Source: Isoetes taiwanensis (lineage: Eukaryota > Streptophyta > Lycopodiopsida > Isoetales > Isoetaceae). From it: a stretch of DNA of 64,000 nt. Made by a program: the position numbers and the translations under genes. The notes beneath the pieces were generated by a model. It searched no databases. It had not been told where the DNA came from and saw only the letters and a program-made list of their open reading frames with translations. Numbering within the stretch: position 1 is the first letter of the stretch; every line of letters starts with the position of its first letter. This document shows, one piece after another, positions 26,901 to 36,736 of this stretch. Where the stretch lies: positions 25,621,584-25,685,583 of the forward strand of contig JAJEKV010000005.1 of NCBI GenBank assembly GCA_021234155.1, written 5' to 3'.

Positions 26901-29900
26901 TATGACATCATCATAAACGTCGGCATAGCTCTAGCACTTGAAGGCTATCAGAAATCCACCCGAGCCTGTGAAATCCCAGCTCAAATTGCATATTCTAAGG
27001 AAGTAGCGAACTTCTTTTTTGGCCCCAGCAAATGTTCTTCCAAGAATGGCAGACACGCTACCCAGATTTCACTGATCCGGATGAAAACAGGTTGTGCCAA
27101 TCCAGCCTGTGAAATCTCAAAATTAGATGCTTAAGTTTAAGTTAGATTTAGCAAGGCGAATTTGCACTATCTTCCACCTTAAGGTGGCTCTGAGATGTAA
27201 TGCTTGAAGGTAGAAAGATAGATGACAAACAAGATGCTCAGGTAATAAAAAGTGGAAGATGTGAAAAAACTAGCTAGATGGAGCATGACTGTCGTATACA
27301 TATAGGACACTTCATCCAACAATATGACTCAGCAGTCTAATCATGAATGTGTTAACATGGTAGCAGATTTTTACAATTAAGTGGCTCTGGTTCTTTCAAT
27401 CAGGAAAATAACTTGCTCGATTTGTAGCGCTACAGATCTTTATAATCTTCACGTCCTTGGGCATACTGTAGTGATCATCAATGTTGCAAAGCTGCATAAT
27501 TTCACCAAGAGTTGGTCAAGCTATCCTTCAATCTATGGATGAAATAAGTAATTTCATAATTTTACTGAGGATTCTGTAGTTTGCAACTGGTGAGGCGGGC
27601 ATTTATTTTTCGTGGAATAATATCTTCAGTGTGTTGCAGGATCTCTATGCACTAGATGATGGACACTGTCCAGAATTTTTATGTGCTCTGCGGCTGGTCA
27701 CTTCGAAGCAGTCATCGAATGAGGCTAGATCTTTACCTCAGAGTGCAAGGTCCCGCTGTGTAAGACCCGTTTCTGTTACCTCTTCAGAAAATGGGTTTAT
27801 GGCTTCTGCCAGATGGAATGAAGTGTTTATATTCGAGGTCTTTCCTGAGGTATGTAAATTGGCTTTCCCTGCTTGAATAAAATTGATAAAATAAGAATTA
27901 ATTGTGTATGTCTTGCTCTTGGTTAATATTCCAGTGCTCTACAAATCTAGAGATTGTTGTGACCAACCAGGGGGCAAGGAGCGGGAAAGGTATATATCCA
28001 TCTTTCTTAAGTCTTAAAATTTGAATAGTTCTCTAATAAATGGCTGTCAAGAACAGGAAACATCATGTTTGTTGGCTCCTTGGAAGTGTATAGTTTTTTA
28101 GACTGTTTTTTTATATATAACAGGGGAAGTAGTTGGTATTCTTTCTTTACCTATCAAGGAAGAAAAGGGCCAAGATGTTTCACACCCTTCATCATTGTGG
28201 AGGCTTATTAGTCACTCCATTAGAAAGGAACATGCCTTGCCTGGCCCACAGATGGAGTTCAAGACATATACCTTGAAGTCTCCTCGGAAACGGGTACGGA
28301 TTGATGCTATTTTCCTTCTTAAACTCTATATATATTATACGTAACGGGTATTTTCCTGTAAATGCAGTCTTCCGAGGCACATGCTGATAATAAGAATGAG
28401 AAGTATGGCACTTTAACAGCTTATCTGTACTTCTTTACAACCACAGAAAATAATAGCATCTCCCAGGACAATAACAAAGAGTCACACCTGCCAAATTTCA
28501 AGGACATCAATTTGTGGTTTTCTTTGAGTCCTGATGGACCATGGGATGGGGTGCGCTCTAGTCTGCTTTTGGGCACCATTCCCAAAGAGATAGATGGTCA
28601 CAAGGTAGCTATTGACATCACAATGAAACAGGGCCATAAGCATGCAACTTTTCGCAGCTTTGTTACCCTTTTTAATAGGAACAAGATGCCCCTAGAAGTT
28701 TGTATCTGCCCAGTGGACTTTGTGAACACAAATGAGGAATTCCCAAAGCTTGGAGATTCTTCTGCCACTATAGTCCTAGAAGAATGTTTTGAGAACCAAA
28801 GGTACCAAACTCATACTGGATGGGAGTACAATTCACTCAGTCATTTCGTTCCAACTGACCCTGGTCACTGGAGTAATCGTGACTATTCAAAGTCGTCTCA
28901 GGTCTAGTCTCATGTTCCATTTATTCTGAGATGTTTTGCTCTCTTCCCTCCTTCTCACATTGTGATGTACCCAGGAATTTTTAAAGTTTGACCTCCCCTC
29001 GGGCTGGATATGGACTTCTGAATGGACGGTGGACAAGAGTGGAGATGTAGACCATGACGGCTGGTTTTATGCTTCGGATTTTGATAACCTGAAATTAGAG
29101 TCATCCTCTCGAAAAGGATCAAAATCGGCGTCTGATTGTGTGAGGCGGCGGCGTTGGGTTCGTAGTCGGCAACATATGCCAAGATCACGCAGGAATATTT
29201 TTGGAGTGGTACAACCTGGGTTGTCTATTGCCTTACCCGTGAATCATGGTGGGGACAAAGAATATTGTGTTCAGGTGCGGCCTTATGTGAAGGAACCTGT
29301 AAACAGCTATGCTTGGGGCCGTGTTGTGTCTCAATCCACCTCACCTGGAACAGGAAAGGCTAATCCATTCGTATTATCACAGCTTGAGAAAACAGAGCAG
29401 TTGGTCTCTTGTTTGGCTCTTGCCGATGTCAATACGCATTGCTGGCTTACCATGGAGTCTGATGCAAATGTTCTCTACAATGAGGATAATCTGCCATTTT
29501 ATGATTGGAAAATAATGGTAGATGCCCCTCTAAAGCTGGAGAACTTATTGCCATGTAATGCAGAATATATTATCTGGGAAAAGCTTGATTTAAAATTAGC
29601 TAAGAAAGAACACGGGGTTGTCTCTGCGGCGGAGCACATACATCTCTGCACTGTAGACATCCGAAAGCCTATTTATCTTACTTGGCTAAATCAAGGCGGG
29701 TGGAGGCCTGACAAGGTATGTCTTGCATGTCCGGTACTGTAGAGAAGCTAATTTTAATGAACCGTGTGTTTATTCATTTAGGAGGCTATCCTCTTATATT
29801 CAGCAAATGTTGAAGAACTGCCCCGGCATTTCTGGATGTTCCACCAAGAGACTCAGAGGTAATTGGCCATGCAAGTAAATTCTATCATAGTGAGTTTTTG

Positions 29901-32900
29901 TTTGCAATAGGCATCTCTTGCAATTCTAGCACAAACAGGTCTGCTTTTCAAAATGTTTAATCTTTAACAGTATCATTGGTTGGGAATACGCAAAAGCTTT
30001 TAAATTCTGCATGACTTTAGCTTAATAATTGTTTTCTCATTTTGAGCAGTATTTAAAATCAAGTTTGCTTTGTTCTGTTCAGGACTAATAGCTCTTTCAT
30101 TCCTTATAGGAAATTATGCGTCAGTTTGGAATATGATTTTGGAAGCTCAGCATCTGCGACGAAGGTTGTTCGACTCTTTGTACCTTATTGGATCTCAAAT
30201 GTGGCATCGCTACCCCTTGCGTATCGCCTTGTAGAGCTTGATCCAAATTATAATGCAAGTCCTGATTCATCTTGGATGTCAAGGGCTGCCAAAATTGCAA
30301 AGCAGTCTGGACAGCGTCCAACATCTGGCAAACAACTGCACAAGGTAGTGCGATCACTTGAAGCTGTTGAAGATTCAGGTGGCATTCCAATAATGCTCTC
30401 GCCTCATTTTCCAAGCCCACTATCCCCTCGGAATGAGGATAACCTGCTGTCTCCACGGCTGGGATTTTCAGTTGCACTTAGACAAAGCAGTACTTTTTAC
30501 AGTGGATTATCCTTCCGTGACTTCGAAGATAGTGTAAGAGATTTTCGTGAAACAACTAAAAGCCAATGGGTATTGTGAGGCTATAAGTTTTATGATGGTA
30601 TTGATGCAGAAAGAGCGGGTTGCGCTTAAAGCAGAAGATGAGAAGGGCCATTACTACAAGCTATCAGTCTTGCTTGATTTATCGTCAGAGCGAACAAAGG
30701 TTTGTATTTTGCTACTGGTGTTCCATGATATCATCTTCATGATATATGAAAGACAACAACATGAAAATTCTGTTTATATAATCACAGTTTTTACAAGGGA
30801 AAGTACCATGTGTGTATGTGCTACACAAGAAGAAAGTAAAATGATTAGGCTGGAAACAAAAGGTGAAGTAGAGTCAGCAGTTAGCATCATGTTGTCAATA
30901 AAAGCTAAATCAGCATAATGGTGTTCCATCCTCTATTTTCCAACTTTCTGTCTTATTCATTTTAAATTTTTTGCGGAGTCTGCAGCAGAGAGAGTTCCCC
31001 TCATCATTTAGAGAGTGCATGAGCTATTTTTAACATCCCTTCAATTTAATTAGATTAACAAAGTGTGTCTTTGGAAAATGTCATCCATTTGCATTTGGTC
31101 ACTTCATTGATTAGATTAAAATGTTGGGGTTAAGTCCTCAGTTTCTTGTTTATGTGATTGGTTCCCAAAGCAAGCTATTCCTCCCGTGACTATTTGTTTG
31201 TTTTTTAATTTCAGATTGTACATGTTCAGCCACATACTCTGTACGTTAACAGGCTAGGATGCAGACTGCAATTACGTCAACATAATCTACAACATGAGGA
31301 GCTGTTACATCCAAATGAACCTGCCAAAACGTTTTTGTGGTGGTCCGTCCTTGAACCAGAGGTCTTGAAGGTACTGTTCATATCCTGCAGATTATATGAT
31401 TTATGATGGGAAGGTACTTCTGATAAATACTCTTACCAGTCTCTAGCGTAAAATAGAGCTGCAAAAGCAAATTTTTAATCTGGTGCTTAAGAACCTTTAT
31501 GTGTATACTAAGCTTTAAATACCGAGAATAATGTATACATTTAGGATTTCCTTTAAAACGCCACTGGCATGTGAGATGTGTTTCTTCCAAGAACACATGT
31601 TACAAATGCAAGCAGCAGAATTCATGTAACATAAATAGATATATGAATTAAGCTGCTGGTTGATAAGCCTACCTTGATGGCTGCTGCAGATACGTCTTGA
31701 TGGCTATAGATGGAGTCATCCTTTCAGTGTTAGCATTGAGGGGACAATGCATGTTAGTCTATGGGATGAACTGGGAATAAAAAAGTTCATTGTTCGAACT
31801 GAAGTACGAAGTGGAGGGAGACATTCAGACACTTTGGTCATCTTCAGGCATGTCTCCACACATGGACCATACAGGTGAGTTCCATTACACAAACATATTT
31901 AATTGTTTTCTAACTCAGGATTGTGGTATTTATAGGATTGAGAATAAGTAAGTTATATGACGTACTTAATTGCTTTCTAACTCAGGCTTATGGTATTGTA
32001 GGATTGAGAACAAGTCTTCTGGCCTTCCATTTCGTTTTCGTCAGGCAGGTGGTGATCATGAGTCTTGGCAGTTGTTATCACCCTGCTCGGCGATGTCTTT
32101 TGCATGGGAAGATTTGCAACGGGAGAAACGTCTTGAGATCCTCATCGATGGAGCAGATCCTCGGACATCACGAACATACAATATTGATGAGGATGCTGAT
32201 CATCAACCTTTCCCAACACAAAGAGGGCCTACAGCATCACTGCATGTTGCCATCTTTCAGGATGGGACAGTTAGAGTTGTTAAAGTTTCAGACTGGACGC
32301 CAAGTAGTTCTGGTCTTGAACTTATATGTGTTGGTCCACAATCCTTTGGATCACAAGATATTAAAGGTGCAGATCAAGGCCATCCTAAAAATGTCTCAAA
32401 TGATGCATCTGGCAGCCAGTTTCAAACAGTCATAGAACTTGCTGACTTTGGCATCTCAGTTGTTGATCACACTCCAGAGGAACTGCTTTATTTGTCTGTT
32501 CAGAATTTTATCCTCTCCTATGCTGTGGGAGTTGGCACAAAAACTAGCAGGTCTGTTCCTTTCACATCTTAATTCTATTCTTTGTGGTATGACGTCTATT
32601 CTTTGTGGTATGACGTGTAAGATGATATGCAGATTGAAGCTCCGAATTGATCGGCTTCAGCTTGACAACCAGTTGCCTGTAACTCCAATGCCAGTAATAT
32701 TTAGTCCACAAGATAATGCCAAACAAGCAGAGTTCGTCTTCAAATGCTCTATAACTACTCAAGATGATGGAGTTTCTGATCATTATGTATACCCATATAT
32801 TGGAATACAGGTGAGCCACCCACATCTGAATAATATCCTGCTTATCTATACTGAGAAGCAACATTTTCAGGGTCCGAGCATACCAAATATGCCTTTCCTC

Positions 32901-35508
32901 ATCAATATTCATGAACCAATCATTTGGCGTATTCATGAAATGTTATGCCGTGCCAACCTGGGTCAGCTAACAAGCAGCCAGTCAAAAGCTGTTGCCCTGG
33001 ACCCTATTATACATATAGGGTAACTTGCTTCGCAACCCTCTTATTTTGCTTATATCTGACGTTGTGCAAGTACGCTTATTGTTTTATTTATAGGATTTTA
33101 AGCACGTCAGAGATACGCTTTAAGGTATCATTAGCAATGTCACCAGGTCAACGGCCGCGAGGAGTTCTTGGGTTTTGGTCCTCTTTACTGACATCTCTGG
33201 GGAATACTGATGACATGCCGGTATTATATCGAATTACTTGCTATCTAATTCTGTCTTTTTTAGTCCTAAAATCTTCTTATTTCTGGGTGTAGATAAGAAT
33301 TAGACCTCATATGCAAGAAAATATTTGCATGAGCCAAAGTGCACTTGTTGCAGCTGCTGTTACAAGCATTCGCAATGATGTGCTTAGCCAGCCCCTTAGG
33401 CTGTTATCTGGTGTTGATTTGCTTGGAAATGCGAGCAGTGCTTTGGGTCATATGAGTAAAGGCGTTGCTGCATTGTCCCTGGACAAGAAGTTCATAAGAA
33501 GCCGTCAACGACAGGTAAGCTGTTCATGTTTCCTCATACATTCAGAAAATGTTAACCTTCATTGGTCGTAGCAGGAATCGAAAGGCAATGTTGAGGATAT
33601 TGGAGGTGGTATTCGCGAGGGTGGTGAGGCTTTAGCTAAAGGTTTATTCAGAGGTGTAACCGGTATATTGACGAAACCCTTTGAGGGCGCCAAGTCATCT
33701 GGTGTGGAAGGATTTATACAGGGTGTTGGCAAAGGTGTGATTGGTGCTGCAGTTCAACCGATGAGTGGAATTTTAGATCTCCTTTCTAAGACAACAGAAG
33801 GGGCTAATGCCACGAGGATGAAAATTACTGCTGCTCTCACCTCTGAAGAAAATCTTTTGCGCCATAGACTGCCCAGGGTTATTAGCGGTGATAATATTCT
33901 TCGTCCATATGATGAATATAGAGCTCATGGACAGGTATGGTTGGCACCTGGTACTTTTGATAGATCTGCAGGCCTGTCTCATTTTAAACAAATTGTAACA
34001 GGTCCTTTTACAAATGGCTCAACGCAGCACTATATTTGGGCCGATGGATCTCTTCCGAATTCGTGGAAAATTTGCTTCTACGGATGCATATGAGGATCAT
34101 TTTCTCCTTCCCAAAGGACGGATACTCTTAATAACTCACCTACGCGTGCTTCTTCTTCAGGTACAATTAAATTGGTGAATAGACAGTGATTATTTATTTG
34201 TTAACACATATATACACATGCTGATGCAGCAATCAGGAAATCCATTTGGTCAGAAACGAGCCGAACTATTTCGCAATCCATGCACAATATGCTGGGATAT
34301 ACTGTCGAAAGACCTGGATAGGGTTGAGCTTAGTTATGGAAAGAAGGATACAAATTCACCTTCACATTTGGTTTTCTACCTTCGTCTCTCCTCACAACAA
34401 TTGCAGCTTGAGTCAAGAGAAGATGTACGGGTTGTCAAGTGTCATCGTAATACAAAACAAGCAATGGAGATTTATGCAGCCATCGAGAGAGTACGTAGCT
34501 TCCAGTCATCCGAAAGTGGAGACAAGGTACTCGCTTTAAGGATATAATTCAACGCATGGTGGCTAAAGAATTAATTTATTACGGGGTGGTTCAGATTATG
34601 AAACGGAGAGTACTAAGGCCTTATGCTGGATCCAGCGGGACTGGAACCCCTGATTCTCCAGTTGGCCTGCTTACTCCAACTGCGGGATCCTTGATGGGGA
34701 TGTCTATGTTTAGTCCATTGGCTCAAGGCATTTTTGAGCCAAGCAGCCGGCCTTCTGATCGATCTGCGGAGAGCTCTAGTCGTCTTGATCCAAAAGGTGG
34801 TCGTTTCATCAGTCAATTTAAGCTCATTTGGTGGAATAAAGTGAGAGCTGGCTTGCCTTAATTCCGTGTTTGGCATTATAATGTGAGCTAACAAATATCT
34901 ATGTTCTAGAATGAAGCATCTGCAGATCCTATGTCAGTTTGGCGGCCAGTCCCTCCATCTGGGTAAGTTCTGCTTTAATAATTTTTGGAAAATGTGATGC
35001 TATATCATGAGGTGCGTTGCAGTTACGTAGCAGTTGGTCACGTAATTCAAACTTCATATGATCCACCAGACAGTGCAATGGTATATCCTGAAGCTGGTGA
35101 TGGTCGACTAGCGTATCCTCAAGGATTTCAACTGGTATGCACTCAGTTGTTGAAACTAGGCTTTCAAGCAATGTAACTGATAAGCTGATATGCGTGGTTC
35201 AGGTTTGGCAAGAAGCAGCCAAGGCTTCCTGCGCTGCTTTGAGTGTATATAGACCGCTGCCACCACAGGGATTTGTGGCAATTGGACACGTATGCGTTCC
35301 TGGAATTTACGAACCGGAAACAGATGCCATAAAATGCGTCCGTCATGCATTTGTAGAAGCAACTACTTTGAACCAGCAACCCATCTTTAGAAGCTCAAAC
35401 TCTTTGCGATGTGTCTTTTGGAGACTAAACAATAATTGTCGCACGTTCCTTGCTGTTAGAGATGGCCAATCGCCTCCTTCTAACCTTGCTTTTAACGTTA
35501 AACTATAG
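2680..35508 (+). CDS. VPS13: VPS13-type bridge-like lipid transfer protein (5' partial)
   Basis: Fifty-seven exons join in one uninterrupted frame of about 4,110 codons ending at the TAG at 35506-35508. Order along the protein: chorein/VPS13 body, PH domain (exons 11-13), more VPS13 body with [12 protein letters not shown] and KLRFKNV motifs, four Vps62-like modules (exons 28-31), C2 domain (exons 35-38), DysF-like region (exon 40, GWIWTSEW and RRRRWVR), SHR-BD/VAB region (exons 42-46), the VPS13_C/ATG2_C helices (exons 50-51), a PH-like C-terminal part and two final Vps62-like modules (exons 54-57). This layout matches the Arabidopsis At4g17140/At1g48090 class. VPS13 proteins bridge membranes at contact sites and move bulk phospholipid along a hydrophobic groove. 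The N-terminal chorein motif (about 300 residues) is missing and presumably upstream of the window. No frameshift or premature stop was found in the chained exons, so the gene looks intact. Domain limits come from remembered homologues. Confidence 0.9.
6367..6965 (-). mobile_element. LINE ORF2 C-terminal remnant (copy A)
   Basis: Minus-strand frames at 6367-6714 and 6753-6965 resemble the C-terminal part of the LINE ORF2 at 11588-12564. Both have a VIRHD/LIRHDLxxL motif, a FYKDxF motif, and then a GQFRV(P/S) motif. The two frames overlap no intact reading frame and contain stops, so this is a dead fragment. The reverse transcriptase part is missing. The (TTCC)n run at about 6190-6205 could be a remnant of its 3' tail. 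Confidence 0.5.
7088..7247 (+). repeat. Truncated 5' LTR of copia element
   Basis: About 160 bp match the 3' LTR start (9901 onward), including the repeated phrases TTGGACATGTTAAGTCATAA and CATTTTGTATTAGCCCATGG. Similarity is lost near 7247, where the sequence jumps toward the integrase region. An 11-bp direct repeat, AAGGTGATTGC, sits close to the junction and could mark the deletion that removed the rest of the LTR, the primer-binding site and gag. Confidence 0.8.
7300..9890 (+). pseudogene. Copia pol: integrase, reverse transcriptase, RNase H (broken)
   Basis: The GAG-pre-integrase zinc-finger region is at 7340-7430 ([14 protein letters not shown]). Integrase follows with TDNGGEF near 7736 and [11 protein letters not shown] near 7830. 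Copia reverse transcriptase starts near 8720 ([37 protein letters not shown]), is cut by a TGA near 8986 and carries its catalytic YVDD near 9176. RNase H lies at 9560-9820 ([24 protein letters not shown]). In autonomous elements this is one polyprotein. Here it is spread over at least five frames, so it cannot encode a working polyprotein. Confidence 0.85.
8163..8234 (+). repeat. 24-bp tandem repeat, three units, inside copia pol
   Basis: Three identical head-to-tail 24-bp units occupy 8163-8186, 8187-8210 and 8211-8234. Because 24 is a multiple of three, they read in frame as repeats of DVTFNENT in the linker between integrase and reverse transcriptase. Identical units suggest recent slippage or expansion. 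Confidence 0.9.
9901..10204 (+). repeat. 3' LTR of copia element (304 bp)
   Basis: It starts TGTTAGAATAG just after the purine tract AAGGGGGTG and ends CAACA at 10204, giving TG...CA termini, with ATCAA directly after. It has extra TAACTTAAC-type repeats near 9955-9990 that the 5' copy lacks. Confidence 0.88.
10780..10901. repeat. 61-bp tandem duplication
   Basis: Two near-identical 61-bp units, 10780-10840 and 10841-10901, each beginning GAATTCATTTAG, lie in intron 12. They are A+T-rich and have no coding signal. Confidence 0.9.
11406..13350 (-). mobile_element. LINE retrotransposon, 5'-truncated (copy B)
   Basis: Read on the minus strand, reverse transcriptase motifs appear at 13350-12952 (GVKQGCP, then [13 protein letters not shown] with catalytic YADD). 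They are followed by [11 protein letters not shown] and [15 protein letters not shown] (12742-12527), then [17 protein letters not shown] and a zinc-knuckle-like [15 protein letters not shown] (12170-12000). The 3' end is GGTCTCATAGACCC, a short spacer, TTAATAAA and a (TTTC)n tail at 11434-11406. LINEs copy themselves by target-primed reverse transcription. Several frame changes make this copy dead, and the endonuclease domain is absent. It lies antisense to VPS13. Confidence 0.78.
13560..13900 (-). mobile_element. LINE ORF2 C-terminal remnant (copy C)
   Basis: The minus-strand frame 13639-13875 contains [21 protein letters not shown], parallel to [21 protein letters not shown] in copy B. The DNA at 13565-13625 also matches copy B around 11945-12005 (GACAATGATTTCT-type phrase). 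It lies upstream of the copy B reverse transcriptase yet carries C-terminal sequence, so it is a separate insertion of the same family. Confidence 0.6.
14180..24325 (+). CDS. VPS13: VPS13 exons 13-35: end of PH, VPS13 body, Vps62 modules 1-4
   Basis: Exons: 14180-14278, 14357-14485, 15191-15259, 15329-15760, 15906-16208, 16321-16452, 18129-18242, 18324-18508, 19075-19183, 19252-19395, 19477-19785, 19865-20503, 20629-20829, 21376-21479, 21547-21839, 21922-22006, 22068-22385, 22452-22817, 22902-23220, 23292-23450, 23569-23732, 23797-23980, 24062-24325. Exon 13 closes the PH domain ([14 protein letters not shown]). Exon 17 has [14 protein letters not shown] and exons 19-20 have [20 protein letters not shown]. 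Exons 28-31 contain four Vps62-like modules: [32 protein letters not shown] and [12 protein letters not shown], each followed by a PP pair, with CIRKDLV or CVRMDLV in the second and fourth. Exon 35 opens the C2 domain ([10 protein letters not shown]). All junction phases agree. Confidence 0.87.
16453..18128. other. Intron 18 of VPS13 with a 107-bp duplication
   Basis: This 1.7-kb intron has no recognised gene. Short plus-strand frames at 16861-17061 and 17321-17587 show no family motif. A direct duplication at 17145-17367 is listed separately. Confidence 0.6.
17145..17367. repeat. 107-bp direct tandem duplication in intron 18
   Basis: The phrase ACACTATCCTCCCAAAAT starts at 17145 and again at 17252. 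Both copies continue through GGGCACCAAAATTTTGG and TTCAGAAGTAT to CTTCAAAGTACGG. The second copy carries a few substitutions and a short insertion. Confidence 0.88.
20924..21200. repeat. About 120-bp direct duplication in intron 25
   Basis: GGATAAGAGTAACTTCT occurs at 20924 and 21077. Both copies continue with CTAATTAATGCTCCA, AATCTGAGCAGCAGGGGTAT and TTATGCATTTTGGGAT. They are separated by about 35 bp and diverge by roughly a tenth. Confidence 0.85.
21278..21335 (+). mobile_element. Isolated LINE/SINE 3' end in intron 25
   Basis: It contains GGTCTCATAGACC, a short spacer with GGTCTCTCGTAG, TTAATATAA and TCTTTCTTTAG, the same layout as the 3' end of LINE copy B. No LINE coding sequence precedes it, so it is a very short truncated copy or a tail-sharing SINE. 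Confidence 0.45.
25344..26861 (+). mobile_element. Ty1/copia retrotransposon, internally deleted
   Basis: An LTR-like sequence starting TGAAGGATATAATGAG is found at 25344-25437 and again at 26626, just after the polypurine tract AAAGGGGGGAAA. The left copy is cut short and joins directly to the middle of reverse transcriptase, so gag, protease, integrase and the first half of reverse transcriptase are deleted. The right LTR probably ends in CA near 26861. I found no matching target duplication. It lies in sense orientation in intron 35. Confidence 0.8.
25431..26581 (+). pseudogene. Copia reverse transcriptase C-terminus and RNase H
   Basis: Frames in order give [13 protein letters not shown], the catalytic YVDD in [12 protein letters not shown] (near 25597), [33 protein letters not shown], and then RNase H with [20 protein letters not shown] and [20 protein letters not shown]. 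It closes with the usual copia ending [20 protein letters not shown] and a stop near 26579. At least three frame changes (near 25677, 25883 and 26090) disable it, but the RNase H part is open over 149 codons, so decay is modest. Confidence 0.87.
27640..35508 (+). CDS. VPS13: VPS13 exons 36-57: C2, DysF-like, SHR-BD, VPS13_C and last Vps62 modules
   Basis: Exons: 27640-27849, 27935-27989, 28124-28293, 28368-28901, 28975-29715, 29782-29858, 30110-30533, 30610-30699, 31215-31370, 31690-31874, 32002-32550, 32633-32810, 32871-33019, 33094-33220, 33293-33514, 33575-33934, 34002-34160, 34230-34526, 34595-34840, 34910-34962, 35023-35134, 35203-35508. The C2 core is [12 protein letters not shown]. Exon 40 has DGWFYASDF and RRRRWVRSR. 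Exon 42 has [22 protein letters not shown]. Exons 50-51 have [18 protein letters not shown] and glycine-rich [18 protein letters not shown], the amphipathic C-terminal region that binds lipid droplets or mitochondria in other VPS13s. Exons 54-57 end with PPSGYVAVGHV and [15 protein letters not shown]. For exon 42 the donor at 30534 was preferred over GG|GTATTG at 30570, which would leave a 40-nt intron. Confidence 0.88.
31900..32014 (+). repeat. Duplicated 3' splice-site region of VPS13 intron 45
   Basis: A 68-bp unit covering the branch/pyrimidine region, the AG acceptor and the first bases of exon 46 occurs at about 31899-31966 and again at 31967-32014, reading TTCTAACTCAGG, TAGGATTGAGAA and AAG. 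The first copy therefore carries a complete spare acceptor (AG at 31934-31935), followed 12 nt later by a GTAAGT donor (31948). Confidence 0.85.
32573..32618. repeat. 21-bp tandem duplication in intron 46
   Basis: TCTATTCTTTGTGGTATGACG occurs twice head to tail just upstream of the exon 47 acceptor. It is short and non-coding. Confidence 0.85.
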
Positions 35509-35990
35509 CCTATTGGCATTGTTTTGTAGCTTGCAGCGTAGCTTCCTGCTTGTAAATTTGGACTGGCAATTGTTGCCCATTCTTTGGTTTCACCCATCAA
35601 TAAGAAGATTAACGCCACAATTCCCAAACTATATTGTAAACTTGCAATGACGCTAATCTGTCGTGTTAAGAAGGGTGTTTACTGCATATCTTTCTTACCC
35701 TCAAAAAGGCTCAACCTGCCTATCAGGGTTCTAAATTTTATAAAAAGTGAGGTAAACAAAAAATCCTATGTGTTGAGATAAATAAAACATCTCAAATTTC
35801 ATACAAAAATAATAGGACAAAGTTCAAATTCCGTAAAACAAAACTCCCACAAAGATAATGAAATTTTACACACAAAAATGCAATGCTTTGATCAAGCGGA
35901 AATGAATGTGTCATTGCTTGTCTAGTCCTTTTTCTTCCTTTCTATTGAAAAATGAAACTCGAAAAGAATAAAAAATTGGGAACTTTTTGT
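35509..35990 (+). other. 3' flank and probable 3' UTR of VPS13
   Basis: A+T-rich sequence follows the stop codon. No clear polyadenylation signal could be fixed, though AATAAAAC near 35780 is a candidate. The phrase CATATCTTTCTTACCCTC with AGGCTCAACCT (about 35685-35716) recurs at 38790-38870. Confidence 0.4.
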
Positions 35991-36286
35991 ATCTCTGGGC
36001 TATGGTTGTATAAGGGAAAGGCCCTGCGGCCTTCTTTCCGAAGGGAAAGCTGGCCGACGTGCGAAGCGCGAAGGCCTGCTTGAGGATGGCTGGGCCCAAT
36101 TCAGTCGTGCCACGTGTCTACGTCCAAGTGAAAATATCAGAAGAGCAGGTAAGAAAAAGTCAGAACGGCAGTAAAAATTTTGAAACCTGGAGTACAAGTG
36201 TCAGAAAGGCAGTGAAAATTTTGGAACGTGGAGGAAAAGTGGCGGAATGCAGAGTAAAGAACTTGCACGATTTTTCAGATGAAGAA

Positions 36287-36483
36287 AATTCCCCATACGT
36301 AATCCTTTGTATAATCGTTGGGGAGGACGAACACTAAGGTAGAATAGACCTGCTAATATACCTAGAATACCTGCTGCAATATGATGAGAAGCTATTCCTC
36401 CTGGAACGAAGGGGTCGAACCCTTCGGCTCCCCACACTGGAACTACAGGTTGTGCTTCTCCAGTCAACCCATAGGTATCAGAT
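36287..36483 (-). pseudogene. psbB: Plastid psbB (CP47) fragment
   Basis: The minus strand encodes a run matching CP47, the chlorophyll-binding core antenna of photosystem [29 protein letters not shown] and [17 protein letters not shown]. Only about 65 codons are present, so it cannot make CP47. Differences from the usual protein include Ile for Thr (ATT/ACT), Tyr for His (TAC/CAC) and Val for Ala (GTG/GCG). Each would be restored by a U-to-C change, while other differences (for example Pro to Thr) would not. Matching stops near 36483, where atpB sequence begins on the other strand. Confidence 0.88.
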
Positions 36484-36631
36484 CTTGGAGAACCCGTTGA
36501 TAATTCAGGTTCCATAGATGCTAGCACAACATTTCCTATTCATAGACCTGCTCCAGCCTTTACACAGTTAGATACTAAATTATCAATTTTTGAAACAGGA
36601 ATTAAAGTAGTAGATTTTTTAGCTCCTTACC
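36484..36631 (+). pseudogene. atpB: Plastid atpB fragment
   Basis: The plus strand reads LGEPVDN, then [29 protein letters not shown] and LAPY, matching the beta subunit of plastid ATP synthase just before its P-loop. It breaks off after LAPY. Differences from the family are Ser for Leu (TCA/TTA), Ser for Pro (TCC/CCC), Pro for Ser (CCT/TCT) and Phe for Leu (TTT/CTT), all single C/T changes and so compatible with unedited organelle DNA. It is joined to psbB with opposite polarity, an arrangement not found in plastid genomes I know. Confidence 0.88.
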
Positions 36632-36736
36632 CCTATCCGTAACCAGTCCAGAATGAGAGGGAATGAATGGAATGCGAGAAGAGGCAAGGCTAGGCTCGCA
36701 AAGAAAGAAAGAAAGAAAGGAAGAAAGAAGAAAGGG

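Larger units (their letters stand above)
24326..27639. other. Intron 35 of VPS13 carrying a deleted copia element
   Basis: The intron lies between C2-domain exons ending VHVIEAK and starting [13 protein letters not shown], so the domain reads straight across. The copia element takes 25344 to about 26861. The flanks 24326-25343 and 26862-27639 have no recognised coding content. Confidence 0.75.

Noticed and set aside
30534-30609. Exon 42 running to 30569 with a 40-nt intron
   Set aside because: Forty nucleotides is too short for a plant intron, and a good GTAAGA donor at 30534 gives a 76-nt intron and better homology.
33935-34093. Exon 51 continuing through 34093 in the same open frame
   Set aside because: The frame after GQ has no homology. 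Splicing from 33934 to 34002 changes frame and restores the VPS13 sequence ending [17 protein letters not shown].
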